Assembly (NCBI RefSeq): GCF_014712675.1
Contig: NZ_JACXSI010000004.1
Coordinates: 30,266 to 94,265, forward strand
Source: Peribacillus faecalis
Lineage (GTDB): Bacteria; Bacillota; Bacilli; Bacillales; DSM-1321
Reading direction: 5' to 3'
DNA length: 64,000 nucleotides
How positions within the stretch are numbered: the first letter of the stretch is position 1; every line of letters begins with the position of its first letter. The notes below the pieces were generated by a model. The model worked only from the letters and a program-made list of their open reading frames with translations, ran no database searches and was not told the origin of the DNA. The position numbers and the translations under genes were made by a program. Shown here piece after piece: positions 53,836 through 62,847 of the stretch.

Positions 53836-54030
53836 TTAGTTTCCCTTACTTAAGAAGACCTTTGTGCTTACCATTACTTTGGGTATATCCATAGTAGTTA
53901 CCATTGACTGTTCCTTTTCCGTTGTTGGAAGCAGCTGATGCCTCGCAATTGCCGACTGTACTAAGCCTAAAACCAAAAGTCCGCATGTTACAATAAAGAA
54001 CTGTTTTTTGAAGATTGCTAAGCCTTTCAA
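53836..54030 (-). CDS. Small membrane-anchored or secreted peptide
   Basis: 64 residues from the TTG at 54030, 9 bases after GAGGGG; the ATG at 54039 is too close to that site. A basic start and hydrophobic stretch FFIVTCGLLVLGLVQSAIA (residues 10-28) followed by a 36-residue polar tail ending TKVFLSKGN. The layout recalls exported signalling peptides such as Phr, but no Rap gene is near. Unknown function. Confidence 0.4.
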   Translation of the reverse strand: MKGLAIFKKQFFIVTCGLLVLGLVQSAIARHQLLPTTEKEQSMVTTMDIPKVMVSTKVFLSKGN

Positions 54031-54127
54031 GATTTTCATCCCCTCACTTGATTTGGACTTATACTATGTATTTACCACGATTAGCCCATATATAAATTAA
54101 TCTTCTATAATTTTTAAAACTACATTA

Positions 54128-54410
54128 TTATTGCCACCTTAAATCACGAACAGAAATTACAAACTGAATAAGATACTGTTCAATCAAGGCTGCATCATCC
54201 GGATGGAATAAATGGGAGGAGCGATTAACCCATATAAGTTGCTTTCCTATTTCCGCTTCGAGCATATCAAAATATTCCTCCACAAGCTTACCGTGTACAT
54301 GAACATCCTTCGTTCCGTGAATGAACGGAATTGGGACCTCGACTTTTTTATTGTTTCCATAAAGTTTATTTTAGCTATTTCTTCGATAAAACGTTGGGAA
54401 TATACTAAAT
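54128..54410 (-). pseudogene. C-terminal fragment of an alpha/beta hydrolase
   Basis: On the minus strand, NLVYSQRFIEEIAKINFMET runs to a one-base loss in an A run near 54352, then VEVPIPFIHGTKDVHVHG with the catalytic aspartate, EEYFDMLEAEIGKQLIWVNRSSHLFH with the histidine, and a stop at 54128. The N-terminal two thirds, including the nucleophile, are missing. It resembles the proline iminopeptidase-like group. The plus-strand open frame at 54212-54616 is its shadow. Confidence 0.7.
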
Positions 54411-54457
54411 TAAATGCGATTGAAGTTCAGATTTTACTATTTATCAATCCTATAATT

Positions 54458-54492
54458 AAAAATTGCCCCACCGCAAATATACGATGGGGCAA
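54458..54492 (-). terminator. Terminator of cobT
   Basis: TTGCCCCA (54463-54470) pairs with TGGGGCAA (54485-54492); on the minus strand TTTTTAATT follows. Confidence 0.75.
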
Positions 54493-54540
54493 CCTCTATT
54501 TCCTTTCACTTCCGCACTGCATCTACAAGCAGTCACTAAA

Positions 54541-55590
54541 CTATTTTGATATATTCGCACTCTCAAAAGTCGCCATTTCCCTCATCATCTTCGTAGCAGA
54601 TTCTACAATCGGATAAGCGAGTGCTGCACCTGTTCCTTCACCTAAGCGAAGCTGCAATTCGATTAACGGCTTTTTACCTAATTCAGCTAATGCTGCACGA
54701 TGACCCGGTTCTACCGATTGATGACCGCCAATCATATATTCGGCAACATTCGGTGATAATTTTGATGCGATCAAAGCGCTTGCCGTACAGATGAAACCAT
54801 CCAATAAAATTGGAATCTTTCTTGATGCTGCATACAACATAGCGCCTGCCATTGCACCGATTTCAAATCCTCCGACTTTCTGTAAAACATCCAGCCCGTC
54901 TTCACTATTAGGCTTATGTAATTGTAAAGCTTCTTCAACAACATTAATTTTATGCTCTAGAGCCTTTGAATCTACCCCTGTTCCTTTTCCGACCAGGGAG
55001 CGGACTTCAGATTTCGTAATAGCTGCCACAACCGCACTGCTTGCCGTTGTATTAGCGATACCAAGCTCACCGACGATTAACAATTTAGCACCGCTATCAA
55101 TGATTTCTTTCGCTGCTCTCATACCAACTTCAATCGAAGCAATCGCTTCACTTCTTGTCATTGCTACTTCTTTTGCAAAGTTTTTTGTTCCATAAGCAAT
55201 CTTATTAACAATTAGGCCTTCTTCTGAAAGATCCGTCTTAATGCCGACATCAACTACTCTGATTAAACCATTGATGGCATTCGTAAAGACATTAATACCG
55301 GCTCCGTTATGTAAAACATTGATAGCCATTTGCGCTGTTACTTCTTGCGGATAAGCCGAAACGCCTTGTTCTGCCACTCCATGATCCGCTGCAAAAACAA
55401 TAACCCCCGGTGGCGAAACAACAGGAAATTCCTCGCCTGTAATCTCAGCTACTGAAACGGCAACATTCTCTAATTCTCCTAAACTGCCAAGCGGTTTCGT
55501 CAAATTATTGATATGTGCCATTGCAGCCTGTCCGACCTCTTTGTTAACCGGCGTAATATTTTTTATCACTTGCTCGTAATTAATATTCAT
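54541..55590 (-). CDS. cobT: Nicotinate-nucleotide-dimethylbenzimidazole phosphoribosyltransferase
   Basis: 349 residues. Makes alpha-ribazole phosphate for the lower ligand of cobalamin. Motifs: NLTKPLGSLGELE near residue 30, VVSPPGVIVFAADHGVAEQGV, and the catalytic glutamate in LRLGEGTGAALAYP near residue 315. The ATG at 55590 has 7-base spacing from AGGAG; an ATG at 55596 is too close. It stands alone, without cobS, cobU or cobC here, and no cobalamin riboswitch is visible upstream. Confidence 0.92.
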   Translation of the reverse strand: MNINYEQVIKNITPVNKEVGQAAMAHINNLTKPLGSLGELENVAVSVAEITGEEFPVVSPPGVIVFAADHGVAEQGVSAYPQEVTAQMAINVLHNGAGINVFTNAINGLIRVVDVGIKTDLSEEGLIVNKIAYGTKNFAKEVAMTRSEAIASIEVGMRAAKEIIDSGAKLLIVGELGIANTTASSAVVAAITKSEVRSLVGKGTGVDSKALEHKINVVEEALQLHKPNSEDGLDVLQKVGGFEIGAMAGAMLYAASRKIPILLDGFICTASALIASKLSPNVAEYMIGGHQSVEPGHRAALAELGKKPLIELQLRLGEGTGAALAYPIVESATKMMREMATFESANISK

Positions 55591-55800
55591 AATCATTCTC
55601 CTATCACTTTGTTGTATTGTTTGTTAATGTACATAACATCCTTATTTTGGCCTGCCGCCTTAATTGAAAAATCAGTTACCTTTCCCTGCGAAATTAGGTT
55701 TCATCACTTTGCATCTCTTCATATTGAAAGATATTAGTATAGAAATATAATCAATTTATTGTACCGTATTTTCGTGCAGTTTTCATTATATTCAATCTAT

Positions 55801-56796
55801 TCAACGTGTATCAACATCTATGTATTTTTGAATAATCCCAACGAGTTCTTCACCGAAGGACTTTATTTTCATTTCTCCAATTCCACTAATGTTTTTTAGA
55901 TCATCCAAGCTACATGGTTGTTTTAAAATCAGTTCTTCCAATGTCTTATTATTAAAAATGTGAAATGCTTTTACATTTTGTTCAGTTGCCAGCTTCATCC
56001 GGAATCGTTTCAATACTTCTTCTAAATTATTATCATTCGTTTTGGAAGATCCAATCAGTTCATTACTTTCATTTTGGCTACTTATCGTTTCTTCTAATAA
56101 TTTCATTTCAACTAAATTAGTCTCGTCATCAATGAATTCAAAATGTGAAGCCTTAATATAGTCACTGATTTCTTTCATACGATTATCTAAGAAATATACT
56201 GGAGATGTTTTTTTAAGTTCCCGTTTTATGTATTCTATTAAACTGTCTACCCGTATTATTTTACTTTTTACATGATCGCTTGCCTTTTTCGTATTTATAA
56301 CGGTTTTATTATTTGTAAAAACAACTACGCTTTTTATTGGTGTTTTGGTAATTGCCCCCATTTCTCTCAAATAAGCCTCGAATACTTCTACCTGTCTTTC
56401 AACTTGCCGTATTGGGCTATAAAAACCTTCGCTAAAGGTTAGTTTGCTTCCTTTATACACTTGTCGAATAAATTCATCTTTCTCGTTAACTAAGATATTT
56501 CCAAAATAATTCTTCACCTCGACAACTAAAATAAATTTCCTTGTTAAAACTACAAAATCCATTTGGCATTTTAACTCTTTATATATAATTCGGACATCAT
56601 GAAGTATATGGATGGGAAGAAATGAATTTTGCAACTCAAATAGAACGCTTTGTTCACCTTTTAAACCAAGTTCTAATAGTTTTACTTTTTCGCTAAGAGA
56701 TTTTTTTTGTTTTTCATCTATTGCGCTTGCTATTTCTTTTTTATATTGTTCTATCGTTTTAAAACCGTCTGTCACTTCCTTCACTAGTATTGGCAT
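55801..56796 (-). CDS. NERD-domain nuclease-like protein with C-terminal HRDC
   Basis: 331 residues. NERD domain at about 45-165: LGLKGEQSVLFELQNSF, CQMDFVVLTRKFILVVEVKNY with the D-x(n)-ExK nuclease core. A charged middle, then an HRDC-like end (265-328): FRMKLATEQNVKAFHIFNNKTLEEL and LKNISGIGEMKIKSFGEELVG, a nucleic-acid-binding module of RecQ helicases. NERD proteins are suspected DNA-processing enzymes; the HRDC tail supports that. The ribosome site is only moderate (AAGGAAAAG). A deleted copy of part of it is at 38123-38451. Confidence 0.8.
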   Translation of the reverse strand: MPILVKEVTDGFKTIEQYKKEIASAIDEKQKKSLSEKVKLLELGLKGEQSVLFELQNSFLPIHILHDVRIIYKELKCQMDFVVLTRKFILVVEVKNYFGNILVNEKDEFIRQVYKGSKLTFSEGFYSPIRQVERQVEVFEAYLREMGAITKTPIKSVVVFTNNKTVINTKKASDHVKSKIIRVDSLIEYIKRELKKTSPVYFLDNRMKEISDYIKASHFEFIDDETNLVEMKLLEETISSQNESNELIGSSKTNDNNLEEVLKRFRMKLATEQNVKAFHIFNNKTLEELILKQPCSLDDLKNISGIGEMKIKSFGEELVGIIQKYIDVDTR

Positions 56797-56911
56797 TTTA
56801 AGCTTTTCCTTATCAGTAAGTGCTTTAGCAGCTCTCTTTAAAAATCCTACCTATTTATACTCCATATTTTGAACCTCCATTCATACTTTTAAGGTATTTC
56901 TTCCGGGTATA

Positions 56912-57045
56912 TTACATTGGATTATATTCAATAGTGCCTGAATATTCACCAACAAGTGGGTTATCTTCTGAATTTGCCGCAGGATAATAATGCAACGTGT
57001 TATAAAATATTCCTGTTTCTAGTTCTCCGACAAGCCTGCGAAATG
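56912..57045 (-). pseudogene. Unidentified gene fragment
   Basis: Within the 617-base gap, one minus-strand frame reads LVGELETGIFYNTLHYYPAA and EYSGTIEYNPM before a stop at 56912. It is bounded upstream by a TAA and has no start. It looks like the end of a lost protein; family unknown. The rest of the gap holds no gene I can see. Confidence 0.35.
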
Positions 57046-57413
57046 ATAATTACCTACAAATTATAAAACCAAACCTCCCCTTCATCTTAATTGAATTATA
57101 TTACAAACAAGTTAAATTATACCACTTACTCTATATCAATAGTCCTATTTTTCACATTAAACAATCCGTTTCCCCATTACCACAATTGTACTTGCGGTTA
57201 CCCGATATAATGATTTCCACTGAGTTTGAACTACTGAACCCATCCCTATTAGTATGGTTTGCTAATTATTCAAAAAACTGCAAAGCAATTCAAAGTATTT
57301 AAAAGTTTCATTAGTAAAACAAGGTCAATTGTAAGCCAAAACAAAAAACCCTAATCCCTTAAAGTACAAGAGAAAAGAGCTTTACACTATCAAAATTATA
57401 AATTACTTATCTA

Positions 57414-58520
57414 TCAATCTGCATTAGTCCGGATGTCCTTATTACTTATTTTCTTGTCGTTCCATTTCAACACCAACCTCAGCATTGGCGGGATCAATAT
57501 ATAAATAAAGAGCATCCGAAACAATTGGAAACTGGCTACTGTTGATAAGTCAGCATCCACTTCATGAGCGATAATCCCCATCTGATCCATGCCGCCTGGC
57601 GCTAAGCTCAGAAAACTTGTAATGTAAGAGAGGTTATGTAGATTTGCCAAGAAGATGCTACAAGCTAATGTCGTACATATAAGAAGAACACTACTAAATA
57701 CCGCCAATGGAATCAATTTTTTCTTATTAACTAATTTCTCCGTTTTTAATAAACATCCTATGTATCCTCCAACTAAAAACTTAGAAACATCCAATAATTC
57801 CGCCGGAAGTTCAGGGCCTTCCAATCCAGACAAAGTCAATATCATTACCGCAAATACAGGGCCTAAGAAAAACGGGGCCGGCACCCTCCATTTTTTCGCG
57901 AGCTTAGCCGCTATTACACAAATAACCACAAAAAAGAAGATACCTGGAAATAAGCCATCCCATTGTGAAAGAGCGTTTACAGTTGCAGCTTCTTCTCCTG
58001 TAAATGCCGAATTAAAAACAAGGAATGGAAATAAGAAAACTACCAATATGACTCTAGTAACATGAAAGAATGTCACAATAGTTATGTTGATTGCCTTCAC
58101 CTCTTCAGCGAACACAACAATCTGTGACAGTCCCCCCGGGATACTGCTTGTGAGCGCAGTCGGATAATCAATGCCTGATATTTTCGATACTAAGAAAGCT
58201 ACAAAAGAGCACATAAGAATAATAAAGCAAGTCAGCAGCAACATAGAGGGCAGGTGTTTGACAATATCAGCAAACGCCTCATATGTAAAAGACAACCCGA
58301 TTGAATAGCCGACAATTACTAAACCTGTATCTCTCAAGGCTTTGGGCCAAATGAACGTCATATTCTTAATACGTGATACCAAGAGCAGCGCAGTCATAGG
58401 ACCAAGAAGCCAAGGGATTGGCGCATGAATCAATGTAAAAAGCCACCCCCCTATAAAAGCTGCGATGAAAGAAGCACCAAGCTGAGCACTCTTCTCTTTA
58501 ATGGAACTCCATCTTTTCAT
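57414..58520 (-). CDS. AbrB-family (PF05145) membrane protein, second copy
   Basis: 368 residues, two-repeat PF05145 membrane protein: HAPIPWLLGPMTALLL, SSIPGGLSQIVVFAEEV in the first half and SFLSLAPGGMDQMGIIA in the second, each pair matching the protein at 36814-37866. GAAGGGA precedes the ATG. It is followed by the tricarballylate-like genes upstream on the same strand (58759-61737), so it may help move a tricarboxylate or dicarboxylate; unproven. Confidence 0.77.
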   Translation of the reverse strand: MKRWSSIKEKSAQLGASFIAAFIGGWLFTLIHAPIPWLLGPMTALLLVSRIKNMTFIWPKALRDTGLVIVGYSIGLSFTYEAFADIVKHLPSMLLLTCFIILMCSFVAFLVSKISGIDYPTALTSSIPGGLSQIVVFAEEVKAINITIVTFFHVTRVILVVFLFPFLVFNSAFTGEEAATVNALSQWDGLFPGIFFFVVICVIAAKLAKKWRVPAPFFLGPVFAVMILTLSGLEGPELPAELLDVSKFLVGGYIGCLLKTEKLVNKKKLIPLAVFSSVLLICTTLACSIFLANLHNLSYITSFLSLAPGGMDQMGIIAHEVDADLSTVASFQLFRMLFIYILIPPMLRLVLKWNDKKISNKDIRTNAD

Positions 58521-58725
58521 ACAATCCCTTCTTTATTTTAAATTTTATAAAACAGCAAGCTGTTATTTCCTAGCCTATTACTTAATACTTTGCATATTTC
58601 GTCCGTAAATCCTTCTTTTGATGAAATAGAAAATGAAGCCCCCATAATTAGTGAAGAGGACTTCATGAAGTATTTTGTAAATAACATAACAACTATCACT
58701 ATAGTGTTTTCTATTTAATAAAATA

Positions 58726-58760
58726 ACACTTTAACACATTGTTATAGTGTATCTCTAACT
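58726..58760 (-). terminator. Terminator of the CitMHS gene
   Basis: ACACTTTAACA (58726-58736) pairs with TGTTATAGTGT (58740-58750) with one mismatch; TATTTTATT follows on the minus strand. Confidence 0.6.
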
Positions 58761-60045
58761 AAAATGATATAACGCCTGTAAGAAAAGCTAGAAGGATTAA
58801 TACTATTGAAGTGAAAAACATCCATTTAAATGCATAACGCTGGTAATCGCCTAAGTCATGATTCACCATTCCAACTAATAAAAACGTGGAGGCAACTAAT
58901 GGGCTCAATAAATGTATAGGCTGCCCTAAAACCGAGGCACGGGCAATTTCTATTGGATCCACTCCATATGACGCGGCAGTTTCAGCGAGAATCGGGAGTA
59001 CCCCAAAGTAGTATGCATCATTCGACATAACAAAAGTGAAAGGCATGCTTGTCACAGCAACAACAAGAGGAAAGAAAGAGCCGAAAGAATCCGGTATTAA
59101 GTTGATAAGCGACGTGGCCATTGCCCCCACCATTCCCGTCCCGGACAGGATGCCGGTGAAGATCCCTGCTGCAAACACCAATGCGGTAACAGTTAAAGCA
59201 TTTCCTGCATGCGCAATAATTCGTTCTTTTTGTTGTTCCAAGCTTGGATAATTAATCATTAACGCACAGCCAAAACCAATCATGAATAGTACGGAAACAG
59301 GCCAAATCCCCCAAACAAGGACAATCATCAATACAGCAGTCAATATTAAGTTGATCCACCACTTATCCCTGCGAATTACTGTATCTTCACTTAAAGCCGC
59401 TGCTTGTTCCAAAATAGCCTGATAATCACCTTGCTTACGTTGTATCTCGACAACTCCTATTCTCTTGCTCTCTTTTTTACCCAGGAGAAAAGATACAAAT
59501 AAGACCCATACAGCCCCAATAAGCATTGTCGGTATAAGCGGTACAAAAAACTCCGATGGATCAATCCCTAAAGAAACGATAGCCCTTGTTGCCGGCCCTC
59601 CCCAAGGTGTCATGCTGCTCATAATGCTTAGAGAAAGCATCGCAACTGTCGCCAAAATGAGGGGGTTCATTCCCATTCGCTTATACAATGGCAAGAAAGC
59701 TGAAACAGTAATCATATATGTTGTCGTCCCATCACCATCCAAAGCGACCAAGAGGGATAACACAGCCGTACCCATCACAATCTTAACCGGATCTCCCTTT
59801 ACAATCTTCAATATCTTTGTAATAAGAGGATCAAAGAGTCCCGCATCAATCATGATACCAAAATATAAAATGGCGAATAATAACATAGCAGCAGACGGCG
59901 CTACTTGCTTAACACCCTCTAGCATCATCGCTCCAACTTCTGTGCTGAAACCGCTAATAATTGCAAACAGCAAAGGAATAATCATTAAAGCGACAATCGG
60001 CGACATTCTCTTTGACATAATGAGAAATGTGAAAACAGCTATCAT
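58759..60045 (-). CDS. CitMHS-family citrate/tricarboxylate transporter
   Basis: 428 residues from the first ATG, about 12 helices. Family marks: MSPIVALMIIPLLFAIISGF, ALDGDGTTTYMITVSAFLPLY, MTPWGGPATRAI and SNDAYYFGVLPILAE. These carry metal-citrate or related tricarboxylates with protons. The frame continues upstream without stop, and a strong AGGGAGG (60084-60078) is followed 8 bases later by ATT at 60069, where relatives have their Met (giving xLAVIGFSMIAVF). So translation may really begin at a rare AUU. It lies downstream of the tricarballylate dehydrogenase-like gene. Confidence 0.83.
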   Translation of the reverse strand: MIAVFTFLIMSKRMSPIVALMIIPLLFAIISGFSTEVGAMMLEGVKQVAPSAAMLLFAILYFGIMIDAGLFDPLITKILKIVKGDPVKIVMGTAVLSLLVALDGDGTTTYMITVSAFLPLYKRMGMNPLILATVAMLSLSIMSSMTPWGGPATRAIVSLGIDPSEFFVPLIPTMLIGAVWVLFVSFLLGKKESKRIGVVEIQRKQGDYQAILEQAAALSEDTVIRRDKWWINLILTAVLMIVLVWGIWPVSVLFMIGFGCALMINYPSLEQQKERIIAHAGNALTVTALVFAAGIFTGILSGTGMVGAMATSLINLIPDSFGSFFPLVVAVTSMPFTFVMSNDAYYFGVLPILAETAASYGVDPIEIARASVLGQPIHLLSPLVASTFLLVGMVNHDLGDYQRYAFKWMFFTSIVLILLAFLTGVISF

Positions 60046-60150
60046 CGAAAAACCTATTACAGCTAAAATAAGCAGCGCCTCCCTCTTTTATAATGAAACC
60101 GCTTTCTATTCAGGTTGTAATAAATATCTGAGATTCGTTCATTAAATTTT

Positions 60151-60200
60151 GGCATATATTGCTAAACGGCGATTTTTTACCCAGTTTAGCAATATATGCC
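60151..60200 (-). other. Perfect 17-bp intercistronic stem-loop
   Basis: GGCATATATTGCTAAAC at 60151-60167 and its complement at 60184-60200 enclose a 16-base loop between tcuA-like and citMHS genes. No T tract follows, so it is more likely an mRNA processing or stabilising structure, or an attenuator, than a plain terminator. Confidence 0.6.
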
Positions 60201-60216
60201 TTCTCGCAAATATAAA

Positions 60217-61737
60217 CTATTTTGCTACTATTTCTTTATTTTCAATAACGTACTGGGAAGCCGAAGCACCCGCCACTTTTCCGAAAACAGACCCGGACAT
60301 CAAACCTGAACCTCCCGGATAATTTCCGTAAAAAATCCCGCCAATCATTTCTCCTGCTGCAAATAGACCATTAATAGGCTCACTATCCTTATTTAAGACG
60401 CGCCCTTCTTTATCCACGTGCAATCCTCCAAAAGCGAATGTAATGCCGCAAGTTACCGGGAAAGCATAGAATGGTCCTTTTTCAATACGCAACGCCCAAT
60501 TCGACTTCGGTGGCAAAATGCCCTTTGTGCCTTTGCCATCCTTTTCTGTTGGATTATACTCTCCATCCTCAACTGCCTCATTATATTCTTGGATTGTCTG
60601 CATAAATTGCTGTTGATCTACCGGAAGTAATTTCACCAGCTCTTCCAGAGTATCTGCTTGATAATAAGTTGCCTCTTCTAAGTCATATTCTTTTCGCAAC
60701 AAATGACGTACTTGTGAATCGTAGATTTGGTATGCAACATGGCCTGGTTGTTTCAGGATTTCACGCCCATATTTCGCATACGTATAATTCCTGAAATCTG
60801 CCCCTTCATCCACAAATCGTTTGCCTTCCTGATTCAACATGATGCTATACGGATACGAATGCTTCTTAAATATATCCCCCGGTTTCGTAAAATCCCCTAC
60901 TCGAGGTGCATTGTAATCGGTTCCAATAGAATGACAGCCTGACCACTCTCCGTACTTTTGTGCCCCTACTGCCAATGCCATAGAAATTCCATCACCTGTA
61001 TTGAATTCCGTTCCCCTGACTATAGCTGCATTCCACTCTTCCCCGATATATTGCGCTCTCAGTTCCTTATTCGCTTCGAAGCTGCCGCATGCCAGAATCA
61101 CGCTCGAAGTCTGAATTGTTAGTTGCTCCTCCTTTTGTTCAATGATCAGCCCTGTAATCTGCCCGTTTTCGGAAACCAGCCCTGTCGCCCGCTCCTTATA
61201 CCAAATGTCGATGCCTAGTTCTTCTGCCCGCGAGAATAGTTGCTGTATTAGACCTACTCCCTTGTTCACTATCTTTATAGGTAAGCCTCCCCAAAAATGA
61301 TGTTTACCATCTTGTTCAAAAGATTGATTATCATAATTTAACTCAAGCGAAACTCCCTGATCCGTCATCCACATCATCGTTTCATAAGATTTGGACACAA
61401 GCTGATTTGCCAAACTTTGATCACTTCTTCCATCCGTAACGCGCATCAAGTCATTGTAAAAATCAGCTTCCGTATACGTCGGCATCACAATTAAATCAGC
61501 TTCCTCATCCGTCATATTCGGAATTAATTTTCTTATCGCTTTTAAATCATCATACGCCACACGAATGGCCCCATCTGTAAAGAAAGAATTGCCGCCTCGC
61601 TTCTCAATTGGACCACGTTCTAAAACTAGCACACTCGCTCCCTGTTCTTTCGCGGAAATAGCCGCGCATAAAGCTGCGTTTCCTGCCCCAACTACAACTA
61701 CATCATAGGATGCCTCATATTTTCGTTTATTTGACAT
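60217..61737 (-). CDS. tcuA: FAD-dependent tricarballylate dehydrogenase-like flavoprotein
   Basis: 506 residues. FAD-binding start VVVVGAGNAALCAAISA with LVLERGP, RGGNSFFTDGAIRVAYDD (substrate region), and C-terminal FAFGGLHVDKEGRVL, LFAAGEMIGGIFYGNYPGGSGLM. This matches the fumarate-reductase/TcuA group; TcuA oxidises tricarballylate to cis-aconitate (established in Salmonella). Neighbours, a CitMHS carrier and a divergent LysR, match the Tcu layout, but no TcuB electron-transfer protein is present. No heme or signal region. Substrate by analogy only. Confidence 0.78.
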   Translation of the reverse strand: MSNKRKYEASYDVVVVGAGNAALCAAISAKEQGASVLVLERGPIEKRGGNSFFTDGAIRVAYDDLKAIRKLIPNMTDEEADLIVMPTYTEADFYNDLMRVTDGRSDQSLANQLVSKSYETMMWMTDQGVSLELNYDNQSFEQDGKHHFWGGLPIKIVNKGVGLIQQLFSRAEELGIDIWYKERATGLVSENGQITGLIIEQKEEQLTIQTSSVILACGSFEANKELRAQYIGEEWNAAIVRGTEFNTGDGISMALAVGAQKYGEWSGCHSIGTDYNAPRVGDFTKPGDIFKKHSYPYSIMLNQEGKRFVDEGADFRNYTYAKYGREILKQPGHVAYQIYDSQVRHLLRKEYDLEEATYYQADTLEELVKLLPVDQQQFMQTIQEYNEAVEDGEYNPTEKDGKGTKGILPPKSNWALRIEKGPFYAFPVTCGITFAFGGLHVDKEGRVLNKDSEPINGLFAAGEMIGGIFYGNYPGGSGLMSGSVFGKVAGASASQYVIENKEIVAK

Positions 61738-61839
61738 TTTCCATCCCTCCCGAAAAATTTTTCAGCTAATTTGAAAGTATATATAAATCATATACCCGTA
61801 CATGACATTTAGAAAAATACTGTATTTTTATTGAAATCC

Positions 61840-61854
61840 ATAAAATAGTTTTAT
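61840..61854. promoter_or_regulatory. LysR-type box between tcuA and the regulator
   Basis: ATAAAATAGTTTTAT is a perfect inverted repeat with the T-N11-A form of LysR operators, in the 174-base divergent gap. Confidence 0.5.
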
Positions 61855-61911
61855 ATCTGCCTATACTTTGGTAAAATTTACAAAAGGATACAAGTTGTTC
61901 AGGAGGCTGAT

Positions 61912-62781
61912 ATGAACGAAAAAGACTGGCATATCTTATCCACATTGCTGGAAGAAAAAAACATAACAAAAGCTTCGCAACGACTATACATCTCCCAGCC
62001 TGCTCTGACCTATCGCATAAAAGAATTAGAAAAAGAGTTTAATATGAAAATCATAACTAGAGGAAACAGGGGGGTTGATTTCACTCCAAAAGGGGAATAT
62101 TTGGCGGAATATGCCCAAACCATGCTTTCACAATTACAGAAAACAAAAGAGACACTTGTCAATATGGACGAAGGTATTTCCGGGACACTGCGACTAGCTG
62201 TTTCAGGTATGTTTGCGCGCTTCGAACTTCCCGCTATACTGAAAGCATTTCTAAACATCCATCCCAATGTCGAGATTAACCTAAAAACCGGCTGGAGCTC
62301 AGAGATCAACCTTATGCTTCAAAAAGAAGAAGCACACTTGGGCATTATAAGGGGAAATTATGACTGGCCCGGATACAAAACATTATTGAAGGAAGAAAAA
62401 ATTTGCATCGTTTCTAATAGGGAAATTGATTTACAGGAACTTCCTTCCCTATCAAGAATCAATTATCAAACGGATCTGTCACTAAAGAACACCATCGAAC
62501 ATTGGTGGAATCAAACCTATACTTTCCCGCCGAAAATATCTATGGAAACTGATCGAAGCGACACTTGCAAGCAAATGGTCCTAAACGGCTTAGGCTACGC
62601 TATCCTTCCGGAAATCTGCATTCAAGAATCTGATGCTTTATACACCATCCCATTAATAGCAAAAGATCATACTAATGTAGTAAGAAATACATGGCTCATT
62701 TACCGTGATATAGCCTTGGAATTAAAACAGATTAAAGCCTTTATCGATTTTCTTTTAGAATACAAAGGCCTTATATCTTAG
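61912..62781 (+). CDS. LysR-family regulator
   Basis: 289 residues. The N-terminal HTH is WHILSTLLEEKNITKASQRLY and QPALTYRIKELEKEF; the remainder is the two-lobe effector domain with LRLAVSGMFARFELP and NGLGYAILPE. AGGAGG precedes the ATG. Divergent from the tcuA-like gene, so it probably senses the tricarboxylate and controls that operon, like TcuR. Confidence 0.88.
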   Translation: MNEKDWHILSTLLEEKNITKASQRLYISQPALTYRIKELEKEFNMKIITRGNRGVDFTPKGEYLAEYAQTMLSQLQKTKETLVNMDEGISGTLRLAVSGMFARFELPAILKAFLNIHPNVEINLKTGWSSEINLMLQKEEAHLGIIRGNYDWPGYKTLLKEEKICIVSNREIDLQELPSLSRINYQTDLSLKNTIEHWWNQTYTFPPKISMETDRSDTCKQMVLNGLGYAILPEICIQESDALYTIPLIAKDHTNVVRNTWLIYRDIALELKQIKAFIDFLLEYKGLIS

Positions 62782-62798
62782 CAAAATACAAATACAAG

Positions 62799-62847
62799 AA
62801 AGGATGTAACATATTGTTTATGACTAATATGTTGCATCCTTTTTTAA
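62799..62847 (+). terminator. Terminator of the LysR gene
   Basis: AAAGGATGTAACATAT (62799-62814) pairs with ATATGTTGCATCCTTT (62827-62842, one mismatch), followed by a T run. Confidence 0.85.

Noticed and set aside
54212-54616. 134-codon open frame on the plus strand
   Set aside because: It runs antisense to an alpha/beta hydrolase remnant and then to cobT; composition is not protein-like.
55597-55800. Cobalamin riboswitch upstream of cobT
   Set aside because: I looked for a B12-box-like conserved core and found none; the gap is only 200 bases.
59465-60145. 226-codon open frame antisense to the CitMHS gene
   Set aside because: Shadow frame; the opposite strand has clear family motifs throughout.
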